64,000 bases of DNA from Streptomyces sp. CC0208 (GCF_003443735.1 NZ_CP031969.1:7440001-7504000), one strand, 5' to 3'; positions 18,412-27,457 are shown, counted from the first letter of the stretch. Program-made: numbers and translations. Notes: a model not told the origin generated them from the sequence alone.

Positions 18412-19097
18412 GGACGCAGTATCGCTCCCCGCGGTTGCCCGCCGGCAACGACCGTGCTGCCGTCGGATGCCCGGGGAACGGCGAACACGCGCAGGAAGAC
18501 CTGGGCGAGCGGGCCGATGGACACCGCGTAGAGGACGGTGCCGACGCCGATCGTGCCGCCGAGCATGAATCCGGTGACCACGACGGCCACTTCGATCGCG
18601 GTCCGCATCAGCCGGATCGAGTGTCCCGTCCGCCGGTGCAGCCCGGTCATCAGACCGTCCCTGGGGCCCGCACCGAAGCCGGCGGCGATGTAGAGGCCGG
18701 TGGCCGCGCCGTTGAGCACGATGCCGCCCAGCAGGAGGGGGATCCGCACGGCGAGACCGTGCGCGTCGGGGACCGCGGCGAGGGTGGCGTCCATGGCGAG
18801 GCCGACCACGAAGACGTTGGAGACCGTGCCGAGGCCCGGCCGCTGGCGCAGCGGGATCCACAGGAGCAGCACCGCCGCGCCCACGATGATCGACACGACA
18901 CCGATCGACACTCCGGTGCGTTCGGCGAGCCCCTGGTGCAGCACCCCCCAGGGCTCCAGGCCCAACCCCGCCTCGACGAGCAGCGCGGAGCTGGCCCCGT
19001 ACAGAGCGAGTCCGGCGTACAGCTGGATCAACCGTCGTCCCAGACGGCTCCGCGTGGACAAGGTGGGTCCCCCTGTGGTGGTAGTGGCCTGATGCAT
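18408..19097 (-). CDS. yczE: YczE/YyaS/YitT family membrane protein
   Basis: A 229-residue polytopic membrane protein with about five hydrophobic segments, e.g. LIQLYAGLALYGASSALLVE at the start and RIPLLLGGIVLNGAATGLYI in the middle. The GLGLEPWGVLHQGL and AGPRDGLMTGL motifs are the repeated family signature. Function is unknown; in other bacteria yczE is paired divergently with the MocR regulator YczR, as here. The ATG at 19097 was chosen because upstream codons add sequence lacking similarity and overlap the palindrome region. It is first gene of a likely yczE-gdpD-umf1 operon. Confidence 0.85.
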   Translation of the reverse strand: MHQATTTTGGPTLSTRSRLGRRLIQLYAGLALYGASSALLVEAGLGLEPWGVLHQGLAERTGVSIGVVSIIVGAAVLLLWIPLRQRPGLGTVSNVFVVGLAMDATLAAVPDAHGLAVRIPLLLGGIVLNGAATGLYIAAGFGAGPRDGLMTGLHRRTGHSIRLMRTAIEVAVVVTGFMLGGTIGVGTVLYAVSIGPLAQVFLRVFAVPRASDGSTVVAGGQPRGAILRP

Positions 19098-19113
19098 GAC
19101 ACCCTGTGGCTTG

Positions 19114-19129
19114 GGATGACATGTCATCC
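19114..19129. promoter_or_regulatory. Perfect 16-bp palindrome, candidate YczR operator
   Basis: GGATGACATGTCATCC is a perfect palindrome in the 64-bp gap between divergent yczE and yczR. It lies 17 bp from one start and 32 bp from the other, close enough to affect both. Confidence 0.6.
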
Positions 19130-19161
19130 ATGGCCAATTCGGTGAAGGTGGACTGATTTCA

Positions 19162-20661
19162 GTGGCGCAGTGGACCTCGGCGATGGGGGCGGCGCAGCTC
19201 GCCCGCTTGCTCAACTCCCAGCAGGACCGTCCGGCGGGCCCTGGCACGCGCCGGCCGCCGGCCTACCGCGCACTCGCCGACGGCATCCGCCTGCTGGTCC
19301 TGGAAGGGCGAGTTCCGGTGGCCGCCCGGCTGCCCGCGGAACGGGAGCTGGCCCTGTCCCTGTCCGTCAGTCGTACGACCGTGGCGGCGGCCTACGAGGC
19401 GCTGCGGGCCGAGGGTTTCCTGGAGTCCCGGCGCGGCGCGGGCAGCTGGACGGCCGTACCGGCCGGGAACCCGCTCCCGGCGCGCGGACTGGAACCGCTC
19501 CCGCCGGAGGCCCTCGGCTCGATGATCGACCTGGGCTGCGCGGCACTGCCCGCGCCGGAGCCGTGGCTGACGCGTGCGGTGCAGGGCGCCCTGGAGGAGC
19601 TACCGCCGTACGCCCACACGCACGGGGACTACCCGGCGGGGCTTCCGGCCCTGCGCGCGATGATCGCCGAGCGGTACACCGCGCGCGGGATCCCGACGAT
19701 GCCCGAGCAGATCATGGTCACGACCGGGGCGATGGGCGCGATCGACGCGATCTGTCATCTGTTCGGGGGCCGGGGCGAGCGCATCGCGGTGGAGTCCCCC
19801 TCCTACGCGAACATCCTTCAGCTGATGCGGGAGGCGGGCGCCCGGCTCGTGCCCGTCGCGATGGCGGAAGGGCTGACCGGCTGGGACATCGACCGCTGGC
19901 GTCAGGTGCTGCGGGACGCGGCGCCGCGGATCGCCTATGTCGTCGCCGATTTCCACAACCCGACGGGAGCGCTGGCCGGCGAGGACCAGCGGCGGCAGTT
20001 GGTGGAGGCGGCGCGGTCCGCGGGGACCGTGCTGGTGGCGGACGAGACGATGACCGAGCTGTGGCTGGACGAGGACGTCTCGATGCCGCGGCCGGTGTGC
20101 GCCTTCGACCCGGCCGGATCGACCGTGGTCACCGTCGGCTCCGCCAGCAAGGCGTTCTGGGCGGGGATGCGGATCGGGTGGGTCCGGGGGGCACCGGACG
20201 TGATCCGCAGCCTGGTCGCCGCGCGGGCCTATGCCGACCTGGGGACGCCGGTTCTCGAACAGCTGGCCGTGAACTGGCTGTTCAGCACGGGCGGGTGGGA
20301 GCAGGCCGTGGAACTGCGGCGGGCCCAGGCCCGGGAGAACCGGGACGCCCTGGTGACGGCGCTGCGCAAGGAGCTGCCCACCTGGGAGTTCGAGGTGCCG
20401 CAGGGCGGCCTGACGCTGTGGGTGCGGGCCGGGGGGCTGTCCGGGTCGCGGCTGGCGGAGGTCGGTGAGCGGGTCGGCGTGCGGGTGCCCTCGGGACCGC
20501 GATTCGGGGTCGACGGTGCTTTCGAGGGGTATGTGCGACTGCCGTTCACCGTTGGGGGAGCGGTGGCCGACGAGGCGGCGGCGCGGCTGGCCGCGGCGGC
20601 GCGGGTGGTGGAGAGCGGCGGGTCGGGGGGTGGGGAGTCCCCACGCACCTTCGTCGCCTGA
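19162..20661 (+). CDS. yczR: MocR-type PLP-dependent regulator (YczR)
   Basis: A 499-residue fusion of a GntR-type winged helix (residues 30-95, ALADGIRLLVLEGRVPVAAR then LSVSRTTVAAAYEALRAEGF) and a fold-type I aminotransferase-like domain (about 130-480). The PLP-binding lysine is in SASKAFWAGMRIGW near residue 330, and DFHNPTGALAG carries the Asn-Pro motif. Such proteins bind pyridoxal phosphate to regulate neighbouring genes, usually the divergent one. The GTG at 19162 has AAGGTGG upstream. Its target is very likely yczE. Confidence 0.9.
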   Translation: MAQWTSAMGAAQLARLLNSQQDRPAGPGTRRPPAYRALADGIRLLVLEGRVPVAARLPAERELALSLSVSRTTVAAAYEALRAEGFLESRRGAGSWTAVPAGNPLPARGLEPLPPEALGSMIDLGCAALPAPEPWLTRAVQGALEELPPYAHTHGDYPAGLPALRAMIAERYTARGIPTMPEQIMVTTGAMGAIDAICHLFGGRGERIAVESPSYANILQLMREAGARLVPVAMAEGLTGWDIDRWRQVLRDAAPRIAYVVADFHNPTGALAGEDQRRQLVEAARSAGTVLVADETMTELWLDEDVSMPRPVCAFDPAGSTVVTVGSASKAFWAGMRIGWVRGAPDVIRSLVAARAYADLGTPVLEQLAVNWLFSTGGWEQAVELRRAQARENRDALVTALRKELPTWEFEVPQGGLTLWVRAGGLSGSRLAEVGERVGVRVPSGPRFGVDGAFEGYVRLPFTVGGAVADEAAARLAAAARVVESGGSGGGESPRTFVA

Positions 20662-20664
20662 GGA

Positions 20665-20750
20665 GCCCCTTCAGGGGTGCGGGGCTGTATCTGTTTGCAG
20701 CTCCGCTGCGGGGCGCGAGAAGCCCCGCGCACCGGTAGCCGCCCGACGAC
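20665..20750 (+). repeat. Dispersed G/C-rich intergenic element, copy 2
   Basis: It begins AGCCCCTTCAGGGGTGCGGG and continues GCTGTATCTGTTTGCAG and CTCCGCTGCGGGGCGCGAG. It aligns along its length with the element at 33627-33715. It fills the gap between convergent yczR and the ATPase gene, where a terminator is expected. Confidence 0.65.
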
Positions 20751-20758
20751 GCCCGGAG

Positions 20759-22381
20759 TCACGGTGCTTCCGCGACCACCGCTTCCGAGGGCGCCGCTTC
20801 CGCGGCCACCGCTTCAGAGGACGCCGCTTCCGAGGGCGCCGCCTCCGAGGGGACCGTCTCCGCGTCGGCCGGAGTCGTCCGCTCCGGCAGCAACGCCAGC
20901 ACCGCCTGCCGGTCCGCCTCGCTCGTCGCGTCGTCGTACGGGTCCGGGGTCGCCGGCACCTGGAGGCGATGCACCGGGCCCGTCCCCAGGCGGGCGTACC
21001 CGCGGCCCGGCGGCACCTCGGTCACCGGGGTCGTGTGCGGGGGCGCTCCCAGGAACGCCTCCAACTGGTCCGGCGTCGCGGGCCCCAGCACGACACGCGC
21101 GCGTGTGTGCTGGCGTACCGGATCGCTCAACGCCTCCGCGCTGTCGAACTGATCGGCCACCACCACCGTGACATTCGCCGCCCGCCCGTGCCGCAGGGGG
21201 ACCTGGAGCAGGGACTGCGGATCCTTGCGGCCGTCCGCGGCGGCCAGGTGGGTGAAGGCGCTCGGACGGTCCAGGAGGATCCACAGCGGACGCTTGGTGT
21301 CGTCGGGCGGCGGATGGCCGGCCTGCCGGGCGCGGTTGGTCGCGATCAGGCGGCGCTCCGTCTCGGTCGCCGCCCACTCCAGGCTCGCCACCGCCCCCGA
21401 GAGCCCGCACTCGACCGCGAGGACACCGTCCCGCCCGATCAGGCACGCGTACTCACCGGTGCTGCCGCCCTCGACGATGACGACATCGCCCCACTGAAGG
21501 GCCTGGAGTGCGATCGAACGCAGCAGGGTCGAGGTGCCGCTGCCCGGCTGGCCCATGACCAGCAGGTGCGGCTCGGTGGAGCGGATGCCGGTGCGCCAGA
21601 CGACCGGCGGGACGTCGCGCTGCCCGTCGCCGTAACCGAGCGGGAGGGTGCGCTGGACCTGGGTGGGGTCGGTGAAGCCGAGGACCGTCTCGCCCGGGGC
21701 GGTGACGAAACGCTGGGCGGCGATGTCGGTGGGCAGCGGGGCGAGGACGGTGACCGTGAGTTCGTTGCCCTCCTCGTCCCAGGCGAAGTGGTACTCGCGA
21801 CCGCGGCCGGACTTGGCGTGCAGCAGCTGCTCGATGCGGGCCCGGGACTCTGCCTCGCCGTCGGTGAAGTACGCCGGGTAGCGGATCAACAGATGGGTGA
21901 CACGGCCGGTGGCGTCGAAGTCGTACGCGGGGAAGGCCTTCTCCCACTCGCCGCCGTGCGTGTACAGCGGGGCCGGGTCCTCGGCCGCCGAGAAGTACGG
22001 GACGAGCGCTTCGTACAGCGACTGGAGGCGCTGCGTCTGCGACTCGTCGGGTCCGTCCGGCTCCGACGGCTTGCGGTCCCGGCCCTGCCAGGCTGCCGCC
22101 GCCATCAGGCTGATGACGGCGAGCAGCGGGCCGTACGGAACGAGCGCCACGACCAGGACCACCGAGGCCACCAGGAACAGCAGCGGTCCGCGCCGGTCCT
22201 TGGGGGTCTCGGCCCACCTGCGCCGCCCGGCGGAGGCCAGTCGGCGCAGACCACGGCTGACCGTGATCAGCGGGTGGAGGACATCGGTGGCGCTGTCGGC
22301 CGCCGTCCGGGCCAGCTCCCGGCTCCGGGCGATCTGCGCGCTGCCTGTGCTCAGGATGCGGGGGAGGGGGCGGCGGGCCAC
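20759..22381 (-). CDS. FtsK/TraB-like membrane P-loop protein with altered Walker A
   Basis: A 540-residue protein. Two hydrophobic segments near residues 67-100 (LLFLVASVVLVVALVPYGPL) anchor it. A beta-rich domain follows, then an FtsK-like ATPase domain at about 270-470 with PHLLVMGQPGSGTSTLLRS. The Walker A lysine is replaced by threonine (GSGTST), and the Walker B strand (PLWILLDRP) has Asp but no following Glu, so ATP hydrolysis is doubtful. The C-terminal 35 residues are Ala/Ser/Glu repeats of the type PSEAA. The 64-residue membrane protein gene lies 40 bp upstream and is surely co-transcribed. The pair recalls DNA-transfer modules of Streptomyces plasmids, but here it looks like a resident chromosomal gene. 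Confidence 0.75.
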   Translation of the reverse strand: MARRPLPRILSTGSAQIARSRELARTAADSATDVLHPLITVSRGLRRLASAGRRRWAETPKDRRGPLLFLVASVVLVVALVPYGPLLAVISLMAAAAWQGRDRKPSEPDGPDESQTQRLQSLYEALVPYFSAAEDPAPLYTHGGEWEKAFPAYDFDATGRVTHLLIRYPAYFTDGEAESRARIEQLLHAKSGRGREYHFAWDEEGNELTVTVLAPLPTDIAAQRFVTAPGETVLGFTDPTQVQRTLPLGYGDGQRDVPPVVWRTGIRSTEPHLLVMGQPGSGTSTLLRSIALQALQWGDVVIVEGGSTGEYACLIGRDGVLAVECGLSGAVASLEWAATETERRLIATNRARQAGHPPPDDTKRPLWILLDRPSAFTHLAAADGRKDPQSLLQVPLRHGRAANVTVVVADQFDSAEALSDPVRQHTRARVVLGPATPDQLEAFLGAPPHTTPVTEVPPGRGYARLGTGPVHRLQVPATPDPYDDATSEADRQAVLALLPERTTPADAETVPSEAAPSEAASSEAVAAEAAPSEAVVAEAP

Positions 22382-22421
22382 TGCTGTCTCCTGGAGGTGC
22401 GTACGGACGGGACGGGCGGCG

Positions 22422-22616
22422 TCAGAACTTGATGCCGCCGAGGAGGCTCGCCAGGCTCTCGCCGCCGGCCTTGATGCTCGGAGCGATGGCCGTGCTGGCC
22501 AGGTAGAAGCCGAACAGCGCCGAGATCAGGGCGTGCGATGCCTTGAGCCCGTCCTTGCGGAAGAAGATGAAGACGACGATGCCGAGCAGTACGACACCTG
22601 AGATGGAGAGGATCAT
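22422..22616 (-). CDS. Small hydrophobic membrane protein, 64 aa
   Basis: The 64-residue protein starts with a membrane helix (MILSISGVVLLGIVVFIFF), has a short basic loop (RKDGLK) and a second hydrophobic segment (SALFGFYLASTAIAPSI). Function is unknown. The ATG at 22616 follows the purine-rich GGAGCACCGAA. It precedes the FtsK-like gene by 40 bp, so the two proteins probably work together in the membrane. Confidence 0.75.
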   Translation of the reverse strand: MILSISGVVLLGIVVFIFFRKDGLKASHALISALFGFYLASTAIAPSIKAGGESLASLLGGIKF

Positions 22617-22833
22617 TTCGGTGCTCCTGGTTCGTGGGGACAGTCACCATGAGTACTTCCAGCATCACAGCATGTATCCATACGACAAAAGGTGCAAATG
22701 AATGAATTTTTCACGATTTCACCTAGTTGGTGGAGCCGCGGTGATCCTTACCTCCGGCACTTCGGGTCATCTGCCGCGCGAGCCAGTACCCTTGCGATTC
22801 ACCTGAACGGTTGTATGAGAGGCGGTCCGGCCG

Positions 22834-23226
22834 ATGACTGAAGCCCCCGACCCCGAGGTCGTGGAGCTGGCGACCAAGATCTTCGATCTGGCCCGGCAGG
22901 GGCAGACCGAGGCCCTTGTGGCGTATGTCGACGCGGGTGTCCCGGCAGGCCTGACCAACGACCGCGGGGACTCGCTCGTGATGCTCGCCGCCTACCACGG
23001 CCACGCGGACGCCGTGCGCGAGCTCGTCGCCCGCGGGGCGGCGGCCGGCGGGGTCAACGACCGGGGGCAGACGCCCCTCGCCGGGGCTGTCTTCAAGGGC
23101 TCCACGGACGTCATCGAGGCCCTGCTGCAAGCCGGCGCCGATCCGGCCGAGGGCACCCCCTCGGCCCTCGACACCGCCCGGATGTTCGGCAGGACGGAAC
23201 TCCTCGAACTGTTCGCCGCACACTGA
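22834..23226 (+). CDS. Ankyrin-repeat protein
   Basis: A 130-residue cytosolic protein made of about three ankyrin repeats, seen as TNDRGDSLVMLAAYHGHADA, NDRGQTPLAGAVFKG and the degenerate last unit GTPSALDTARMFGRTELLEL. Such proteins mediate protein contacts; the partner is unknown. The ATG at 22834 follows GAGAGGCGG. The 217-bp region upstream is A/T-rich near 22670-22730 and is a shared divergent promoter with the 64-aa membrane protein gene. Confidence 0.85.
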   Translation: MTEAPDPEVVELATKIFDLARQGQTEALVAYVDAGVPAGLTNDRGDSLVMLAAYHGHADAVRELVARGAAAGGVNDRGQTPLAGAVFKGSTDVIEALLQAGADPAEGTPSALDTARMFGRTELLELFAAH

Positions 23227-23423
23227 TCCGCACTTTCTGACCAGCGAAAACACAGACAACGGGGGAGGCGGTACAGGGCCGCCGAAATTTCGGTCGCGGC
23301 AGATGTAAGTGCCGAGTCATCATGACGTCGTGGTTCACGGACGTGATGGCCGGGCAGGTGATGCCGCACCGCGCGGACCGTGACACGGTCCGCATGGGCC
23401 ACCGACGAGAGGCAGAGGAAGAT

Positions 23424-23483
23424 GGCTTACAGCAAGCAGGAAACGGCGGGCGCCCCGACGTGTTGTCACGCGGCCAGGTAATG
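23424..23483 (+). CDS. Possible 19-codon peptide ORF
   Basis: ATG at 23424 is preceded by AGAGGCAGAGGAAG, one of the better ribosome binding sites in the area, and codes for MAYSKQETAGAPTCCHAAR before TAA. It lies in the 300-bp gap between the ankyrin and HEAT-repeat genes. It may be a leader or a free peptide. Only the ribosome binding site supports it. Confidence 0.35.
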
Positions 23484-23526
23484 CACGTCCCCGGTTGCGT
23501 CGACGCTTGATGTGAGGCTGTTTCCC

Positions 23527-24945
23527 ATGTTCGATCCGGTCATAGCGCCCAGCGGCACGCTGCTCGGCCTGCTCCAGCGGGGCCGCGGCGACGGCACACT
23601 GCACGCGCTCACCGCCCCGCGCGCCGAGGCGCTCGCGGCCCTCAACCACTGCGTGCTGCGTGATCCCCGCCACGACTGGCAGGTGGAGAACCGCTCGCTG
23701 TACTACGCCCGTCTTTTCCTCGACCTCAATGGCGAGCTGGACGAGATCGAGGCGCACCTCTTCGAGGTGGACGACGTCTTCGACACCGAGGAATCACGCA
23801 CGGGCCTCGCCCTCGCCGTCCTCGGCCACCTCGCCTCCTACGGCAGGCGCGACGCGCTGGAACTGCTGCGGAGGTACGCCGCCTCGGGCTCGAACTGGGC
23901 CTGGGCGCTGGACGAACTCGCGCTGCGTGACGACGACGCCGGCCTGCGTGCCCTTGCCGTGCCCGTGCTCGCCCGCTTCGGGACCGATCCCGAGGGCGAG
24001 GCCGAACTGGCCGCCGCCGTCCGCGACGCCTTCGAACCGCGGCCGTGGCGGCTGTGGGCCGACGATCCCCGCGAATCCGTCTCCACCCGCGTGCGTGCCG
24101 CTCACGAGGCCGGCTGTTTCGACCGCTGGCAACGCCAGATGCGACCGGCCGGGCCCCGCCCGGAATGGAGTGTGCAGGCCGTCTTCGAGTGGGCTCAGCA
24201 GGGCATCGAGCGGGGGGCCGCCCTCCATGTGCCCGCCGCCCGCTGTCTGACCGCCGTCGCGGGGCCGGAGGACCGGCCCGAGATCCTCGGCGCCGCCAAG
24301 GACGGCACCGACGGGGCGCGGTCCACCGCGCTGCGCTATCTCGCCGACAGCAATGATCCCGACGCCTTCGATCTGATCGAGCTGGCCGCCGCCACCGGCT
24401 CACCGCTCGTCGTGGAGGCCGCCCTCGACTCCTTCGAACGCATGCGCAGTATCGCCGCCGTCGACCGCGCGCGTGGCTGGGCCCGCCGGCCCGATCCGCT
24501 GGGCGCCGCCGCCGGCCGCATGCTCGCCTGCCTGGGCGGAACCCAGGACCGGGACCTCGTGCTCGCGGCCCTCCGGGAGGCCGTACGGGGCGAGGGCCCC
24601 GACGCGCACACCCTGTGGACCCTCGTCGACGGCACCGGCCGGCTCGGCATCGCCTGTGCCGCGCCCGTACTGCGCCACATCTACCGGGAGACGGCCTCCT
24701 CCCACCTCCGTGGCCGCGCCGCCCGCGCGCTCGCCGCCACCGACCCCTCCTTCGCCACCGGCTTCGCCGTCGAATGCCTCTGGGACTGCGAGGAGACCAC
24801 CCGCGAGATCGCCGCCCGGCACGCCGAGACCGGCGACGCCCGGGTCGTGGAGCGACTGCGCCGACTGGCCGCCGACCCGGCCGAGGAGGCCGAGGTCCAG
24901 ACGGCCGTCCGCAGCCGTATCGGACCGGACACCGCAGCCATGTGA
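23527..24945 (+). CDS. HEAT-repeat domain protein
   Basis: A 472-residue all-helical protein. From about residue 60 onward it is built of HEAT-like repeats, e.g. LALAVLGHLASYGRRDALEL, ALRYLADSNDPDAFDLIELA and LVVEAALDSFERMRSIAA. Such scaffolds bind proteins or nucleic acids; some HEAT proteins are PBS-lyase-like. No catalytic residues can be pointed out. The ATG at 23527 has GAGG nine bases upstream; an in-frame upstream GTG would place the site wrongly. A 188-bp gap separates it from the glycosyltransferases. Confidence 0.8.
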   Translation: MFDPVIAPSGTLLGLLQRGRGDGTLHALTAPRAEALAALNHCVLRDPRHDWQVENRSLYYARLFLDLNGELDEIEAHLFEVDDVFDTEESRTGLALAVLGHLASYGRRDALELLRRYAASGSNWAWALDELALRDDDAGLRALAVPVLARFGTDPEGEAELAAAVRDAFEPRPWRLWADDPRESVSTRVRAAHEAGCFDRWQRQMRPAGPRPEWSVQAVFEWAQQGIERGAALHVPAARCLTAVAGPEDRPEILGAAKDGTDGARSTALRYLADSNDPDAFDLIELAAATGSPLVVEAALDSFERMRSIAAVDRARGWARRPDPLGAAAGRMLACLGGTQDRDLVLAALREAVRGEGPDAHTLWTLVDGTGRLGIACAAPVLRHIYRETASSHLRGRAARALAATDPSFATGFAVECLWDCEETTREIAARHAETGDARVVERLRRLAADPAEEAEVQTAVRSRIGPDTAAM

Positions 24946-25133
24946 AACCACCCTCGGGTGTGAACCTCCGGGCGCTGTCACACCCGCCGGGTGAACACAG
25001 GACGACCCACGGGTCAGGCGCGCGTGGACGCCGCCTGACCTGCTCGGGTGTGCAGCGGAACGCTCATGGGACGTTCATCGTTCGCAAAGATCCACGTTGA
25101 CGCGGCCACGTCCAACGCGGCGAGAACACCCTT

Positions 25134-26267
25134 ATGCGTGTCGTCATAGTGACCGAATCCTTTCCCCCCGATGTGAACGGCGTGGCCCACTGCGCGCTCC
25201 AGACCGCCCGGCACCTCGTAGATCGCGGTCACCTTCCGCTCGTCGTCGCGCCGGCCACCGCGTCCGGCCCCGGGCCCGGCGTGGACGCCCTCGCGCCGTG
25301 CCCCGTCGTCCGTGTCCCCTCCCTCCCCCTCCCGGGCTACCCCCAGGTCCGCGTTGCCCTCCCCAGCAGGCGCGTGGCCACGGCGATCGCCGAGCACCGG
25401 GCCGACATCGTCCACCTGGCCAGCCCCTTCGTCCTCGGCGTCCGCGGCATGGCCGGCGCCGCCCGGCTCGGCATCCCCGCCGTGGCCGTCTACCAGACCG
25501 ACCTCGCCGGATACGCCCGCACCTATGTGCACGCGGGAGAAGCCGCCGCCTGGCGCCGCATCCGTTCCGTCCACGCCGCCGCCGACCTCACCCTCGCCCC
25601 GTCCAGCGCCTCCCTGCGCGACCTGGAGGCGCACGGCGTGCCCCGGGTCAAGCTGTGGCCACGGGGCGTGGACACCGTCCGCTTCCGCCCCGACCTGCGC
25701 GACGAGGCGCTGCGCCGCCGGCTCGCCCCGAACGGCGAGATGATCGTCGGCTACGTCGGACGGCTCGCCCCCGAGAAGCACATCGAACTGCTGGCTGACG
25801 CGTGCCGCCTGGACGGCGTCAAGGTCGTGGTCGTCGGGGACGGGCCGAGCCGGTCCCCTCTCGAGCAGGCACTGCCCGGCGCGGTCTTCCTGGGCCGCCG
25901 CATGGGCGACGAACTGGCCCGGATCTTCGCCTCCTTCGACGTCTTCGCGCACACCGGCCCCTTCGAGACCTTCTGCCAGACCGTGCAGGAGGCCATGGCG
26001 AGCGGCGTGCCCGTCGTCGCGCCCGCCGCCGGCGGCCCGCTCGACCTGGTCGCCCACGGGCGCACCGGGTACCTCGTCCCGCCGCGCGACCCGGCCGCCG
26101 TACGGGACGCGGTACGGTCCCTGGCCGCCGACCCCGAGACACGTGCCTCGTTCGGCGTCGCCGCGCGGGCCATGGTCGAGGGACGCACCTGGGCGGCCGT
26201 CGGCGACCAGCTGATCGGCCACTACGCGGCCGTGCTCACCGGCCGGAAGACGGCGGTGGCGGCATGA
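25134..26267 (+). CDS. GT4 family glycosyltransferase (MgtA/PimB-like)
   Basis: A 377-residue GT-B enzyme using a nucleotide-sugar donor. The N-terminus VVIVTESFPPDVNGVAHCAL is typical of GDP-mannose-dependent mannosyltransferases of the MgtA/PimB group. The C-terminal domain has YVGRLAPEKHIELL, VVVVGDGPSR and the E-x7-E motif in FETFCQTVQEAMASGVPVV. The start at 25134 (ATGCGTGTC) gives the standard N-terminus. Acceptor is unknown; lipoglycan precursors are likely for the family. The stop overlaps the next glycosyltransferase start (ATGA), so the two are coupled. Confidence 0.88.
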   Translation: MRVVIVTESFPPDVNGVAHCALQTARHLVDRGHLPLVVAPATASGPGPGVDALAPCPVVRVPSLPLPGYPQVRVALPSRRVATAIAEHRADIVHLASPFVLGVRGMAGAARLGIPAVAVYQTDLAGYARTYVHAGEAAAWRRIRSVHAAADLTLAPSSASLRDLEAHGVPRVKLWPRGVDTVRFRPDLRDEALRRRLAPNGEMIVGYVGRLAPEKHIELLADACRLDGVKVVVVGDGPSRSPLEQALPGAVFLGRRMGDELARIFASFDVFAHTGPFETFCQTVQEAMASGVPVVAPAAGGPLDLVAHGRTGYLVPPRDPAAVRDAVRSLAADPETRASFGVAARAMVEGRTWAAVGDQLIGHYAAVLTGRKTAVAA

Positions 26268-27427
26268 ACGGACCGTCGCTGCGGATAGTCCGTCTCGCCA
26301 ACTTCGTCGCGCCCGCCTCGGGCGGCCTGCGCACCGCCCTGCGCGAGCTCGGCAAGGGCTACCGGGCGGCCGGACACGAGCCCGTCCTCATCGTGCCCGG
26401 AGAGCGCGCGAGCGACCGCCGCACCGAGCAGGGACGGATCATCACCCTGCCCGGCCCGCTGCTGCCCGGCACCGGCGGTTACCGCGTCCTCGCCGACAAG
26501 GGGCGCGTGGCCCGGCTCCTGGAGGAACTCGCCCCCGACCGCCTGGAGGTCTCCGACCGTACGACCCTCAGGTGGACCGGCAAATGGGCCCGGCGCGCCC
26601 GCGTACCCGCCGTGATGGTCTCCCACGAGACCGCCGACGGCGTGCTGCGCACCTGGGGCCTGCCGGAGGGCGCGGCCCGGCGCACCGCCGACGCCCTCAA
26701 CGTCCGTACGGCGCACACGTACGCGCGCGTGGTGTGCACCACCGAATTCGCCGAGCGGGAGTTCGTCCGGATCGGCGCGCGCAACGTCGTACGGGCCCCA
26801 CTGGGCGTCGACCTGGTCGAGCGGCGCCCGGCGCTGTACGACACGGGACTGCGGGCCCGCTACGCGCGCGAGGACGAGACCCTTCTCGTGACGTGCACCC
26901 GGCTGTCCGTGGAGAAGCGGCCGAGCACGGCCCTGGAAGCCCTGGAGTCCTTGGTCCGCCGAGGCCGGCGGGCGGTACTCGTGGTGGCGGGGGACGGGCC
27001 GCTGCGGCCGCGCCTGGAACAGCGGGCCCGGGAACGGCGGCTGCCGGTCACGTTCCTCGGACACGTCTCCGACCGCGGGCTGCTCGGGGCGCTCCAGGCC
27101 TCCGCCGACGTGTGCCTGGCGCCCGGGCCCGCCGAGACCTTCGGGCTCGCCGCGCTGGAGGCCATGGCGTGCGGTACGCCGGTCGTGGTGAGCGCCTCCT
27201 CCGCGCTGCCGGAGGTCATCGGACCGGCCGGGGCCGTCGCCGCCGACCGCGGGGACGCCTTCGCGGACGCCGTCGACATGCTCCTTGAACGCTCCGAGGC
27301 CGAGCGCCGCGAGGCCGCACGCGCGCGTGCGGAGTGCTTCGGCTGGGACACGGCGGTCCGGGCGTTCCTCGCCGCGCACGATGCGGAGGTCTTCGTACGG
27401 GGCCCCGTGCCGGGGGGCGTGGCATGA
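26264..27427 (+). CDS. GT4 family glycosyltransferase
   Basis: A 387-residue GT-B enzyme. The N-terminal glycine-rich loop is in NFVAPASGGLRTAL, and the donor-binding C-terminal half shows VTCTRLSVEKRPSTALE, VVAGDGPLR and PAETFGLAALEAMACGTPVV. It is only distantly like its upstream neighbour, so this is not a recent duplication. The ATG at 26264 overlaps the upstream stop by 4 bp. The product probably acts on the same glycan or lipid as its partner. The following SGNH hydrolase gene is 30 bp downstream. Confidence 0.88.
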   Translation: MNGPSLRIVRLANFVAPASGGLRTALRELGKGYRAAGHEPVLIVPGERASDRRTEQGRIITLPGPLLPGTGGYRVLADKGRVARLLEELAPDRLEVSDRTTLRWTGKWARRARVPAVMVSHETADGVLRTWGLPEGAARRTADALNVRTAHTYARVVCTTEFAEREFVRIGARNVVRAPLGVDLVERRPALYDTGLRARYAREDETLLVTCTRLSVEKRPSTALEALESLVRRGRRAVLVVAGDGPLRPRLEQRARERRLPVTFLGHVSDRGLLGALQASADVCLAPGPAETFGLAALEAMACGTPVVVSASSALPEVIGPAGAVAADRGDAFADAVDMLLERSEAERREAARARAECFGWDTAVRAFLAAHDAEVFVRGPVPGGVA

Positions 27428-27457
27428 GCAGGGGTGTGTCGTGAGCAGGGGCGCGTC

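Noticed and set aside
17644..19137. A fused 497-codon frame joining the glycerophosphodiesterase to upstream sequence
   Set aside because: The upstream half is the shadow of yczE in another frame. The GTG at 18411 overlapping the yczE stop is the real start.
20759..22616. The FtsK-like pair as part of an integrated conjugative element
   Set aside because: No integrase, excisionase, replication gene, tRNA or attachment repeats were seen, and base composition and neighbours look like core chromosome.
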